Source: Qipengyuania aquimaris (lineage in GTDB: Bacteria > Pseudomonadota > Alphaproteobacteria > Sphingomonadales > Sphingomonadaceae). From it: DNA of 64,000 nt. The stretch spans positions 2,370,381-2,434,380 of the forward strand of contig NZ_WTYI01000001.1 of NCBI RefSeq assembly GCF_009827445.1. The letters are read 5' to 3'. Each line of letters starts with the position of its first letter. Position 1 is the stretch's first letter. A program made the translations under genes and the position numbers. Below, piece by piece: positions 62,964 through 64,000 of the stretch. Below the pieces are notes generated by a model. It worked only from the letters and a program-made list of their open reading frames with translations, did no database searches and was not told the origin of the DNA.

Positions 62964-63989
62964 TTGAAAAATCTGAGCCTTGCCGGGAAAGCAATCCTAG
63001 CATTTCTCGCGCTTTTCCTGATCCTGTCGCTGGTGTCGCTTTACGATACCAACCGCGGCGCTGTCCGCATGCTCGACTTCCTGCGTGAGCCGATGATGAT
63101 GCTCGCCGGAGTCTTGGGGATTGCTGCGATATTCGTTGCGCGGCCCCGATGGATCACGGCCTTGGTGCTGGCTTTCCTGACCATCGGCATCAACCTGTGG
63201 CGGCTATGGCCCTACACGTTCCTCGCCTCGCCGCAGGTCGCTCTGCCGGACGAGGTAGACGGGATGAGCTGTGCCCGCGTGCTCGCTTTCAATGTGCTGC
63301 AATCGAACGATCAGTATGATCGCACGGCGCAACTGATCGATAGCGTCGACCCCGACATTCTCCTGCTGATGGAAACGAACGAGAAGTGGGTCGAAGAGCT
63401 CGCCCCGCAGCTGTCGCGCTATTCCTATCGCCTGGATATGCCGCTGGAGAACAAATACGGGATGGCATTCGCCACGAAATTGCGGACCGATCGGGCCGAA
63501 ATGGTGGCGAATACCAGCTCCAACACGCCCACGCTCTATGCGACGCTTCGCATGGGCGACGGCGCGCGCTTCGAAGTGATCGGTCTGCATCCCAGGCCCC
63601 CGTTGCCGGGTGAATCTACCGCAACGCGCGATGCGAATATCGCCAGGGCGGGCGCGAAGACACCGGACGAGCTTGAGAATGTGTTGGCCATTGGTGATTT
63701 CAACGACGTGCCGTGGTCGGATACGACATCGCGCTTCGCCCGCGAGGGCGGCTATTTCGACCCTCGCGCCGGGCGCGGCAGCTACCCGACTTTCCCGGCC
63801 GACTATTCCTTCGTCGGTTGGCCGCTCGACCAGATTTTCGTGAAGAACGGCGTGAAGGTCGAAGAGCTGGAGATCGGCGAGGACGTGGGTTCCGATCACT
63901 TGCCGCTCATCGCCAAGGTCTGCGTCGACCCGAACTCGGCGGACGCCGATATCGAAGGAGCAACTGCCGCTGAGGCTGCCGAGAGCTGA
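62964..63989 (+). CDS. Endonuclease/exonuclease/phosphatase-family membrane protein
   Basis: 341 residues. Three N-terminal transmembrane helices (about 9-27, 41-60, 62-82) then an EEP-fold domain with FNVLQSN, LLMETNEKW (metal-binding glutamate), GLHPRPPLPGES (catalytic histidine), AIGDFNDVPWS and GSDHLPLIAKV (D-H pair). EEP domains anchored this way face the periplasm; substrates can be DNA, phospholipids or inositol phosphates. The start is a TTG at 62964 with GGGGGA upstream. It is 78 bases after the DUF305 gene, in the same direction. It ends 11 bases before the window edge. Confidence 0.88.
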   Translation: MKNLSLAGKAILAFLALFLILSLVSLYDTNRGAVRMLDFLREPMMMLAGVLGIAAIFVARPRWITALVLAFLTIGINLWRLWPYTFLASPQVALPDEVDGMSCARVLAFNVLQSNDQYDRTAQLIDSVDPDILLLMETNEKWVEELAPQLSRYSYRLDMPLENKYGMAFATKLRTDRAEMVANTSSNTPTLYATLRMGDGARFEVIGLHPRPPLPGESTATRDANIARAGAKTPDELENVLAIGDFNDVPWSDTTSRFAREGGYFDPRAGRGSYPTFPADYSFVGWPLDQIFVKNGVKVEELEIGEDVGSDHLPLIAKVCVDPNSADADIEGATAAEAAES

Positions 63990-64000
63990 TAGCCCCCGGT

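Overview
The window is about 64 kb of a high-G+C alphaproteobacterial chromosome. It is most likely from Sphingomonadales, close to Erythrobacteraceae (Erythrobacter/Qipengyuania/Altererythrobacter type). The reasons are a Sphingomonas-type serine palmitoyltransferase beside its own acyl carrier protein, the DivK and CtrA cell-cycle regulators with a GANTC (CcrM) site at ctrA, the lptB-rpoN and hisS-prfA-prmC-DUF4167 gene orders, and a single-cysteine DksA. No rRNA, tRNA, IS element, prophage or CRISPR array was seen. The window is almost entirely core chromosome, packed with short operons whose stop and start codons often overlap.

Layout. 1-2.3 kb: osmC (cut by the window edge), serine palmitoyltransferase plus ACP (sphingolipid synthesis), divK. 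2.3-5.6 kb: a tightly overlapped five-gene operon (DUF3572, HAD hydrolase, RidA, GDPD, COG3146-type acyltransferase). 5.6-9.1 kb: Sel1 protein, dksA, PilZ protein, orphan peptide-binding lipoprotein, DUF4112. 9.2-11.8 kb: kynA-kynB-kynU, which converts tryptophan to anthranilate. 11.9-15.4 kb: CrtI-like oxidoreductase with an upstream FNR/FixK-type box, S41 protease, HNH endonuclease. 15.4-19.2 kb: gluQ, HIG1 protein, cobalamin adenosyltransferase, 3-hydroxyacyl-CoA dehydrogenase and small hypotheticals. 19.3-29.9 kb: mutS, maeB, a class V aminotransferase, an outer-membrane barrel protein, SDR, succinate-semialdehyde dehydrogenase, trmB and a GT2. 30-33 kb: ctrA, rpoN, lptB. 33-36.5 kb: pmbA and a BON-MscS channel. 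36.5-44.1 kb: ppa, hisS-prfA-prmC, DUF4167 protein, lnt, metK. 44.2-49.2 kb: a GbsR/MarR regulator with a membrane-protein partner and two matched palindromes, then an overlapped operon of CoA-transferase genes interrupted by an e(P4) phosphatase. 49.6-58.3 kb: CDC48-type AAA ATPase, retropepsin-PDZ protein, MscS channel, CHASE3 histidine kinase, polA. 58.5-64 kb: small abundant-type lipoprotein, class A beta-lactamase-like protein, host-attachment family protein, DUF305-LVIVD fusion, EEP-family protein.

The most interesting signals are mostly regulatory. They are the paired ATTTCT-N8-AGAAAT palindromes around the GbsR gene; a strong factor-independent terminator upstream of the CDC48 gene with no gene to terminate (possible sRNA or attenuator); a perfect TTGAT-N4-ATCAA box; a MerR-like promoter in front of the DUF305-LVIVD gene; a structured leader before the DUF4167 gene; and a sharp drop to about 50% G+C in the last 240 bases of hisS. 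I did not find a clear multi-gene defence or biosynthetic system that is new.
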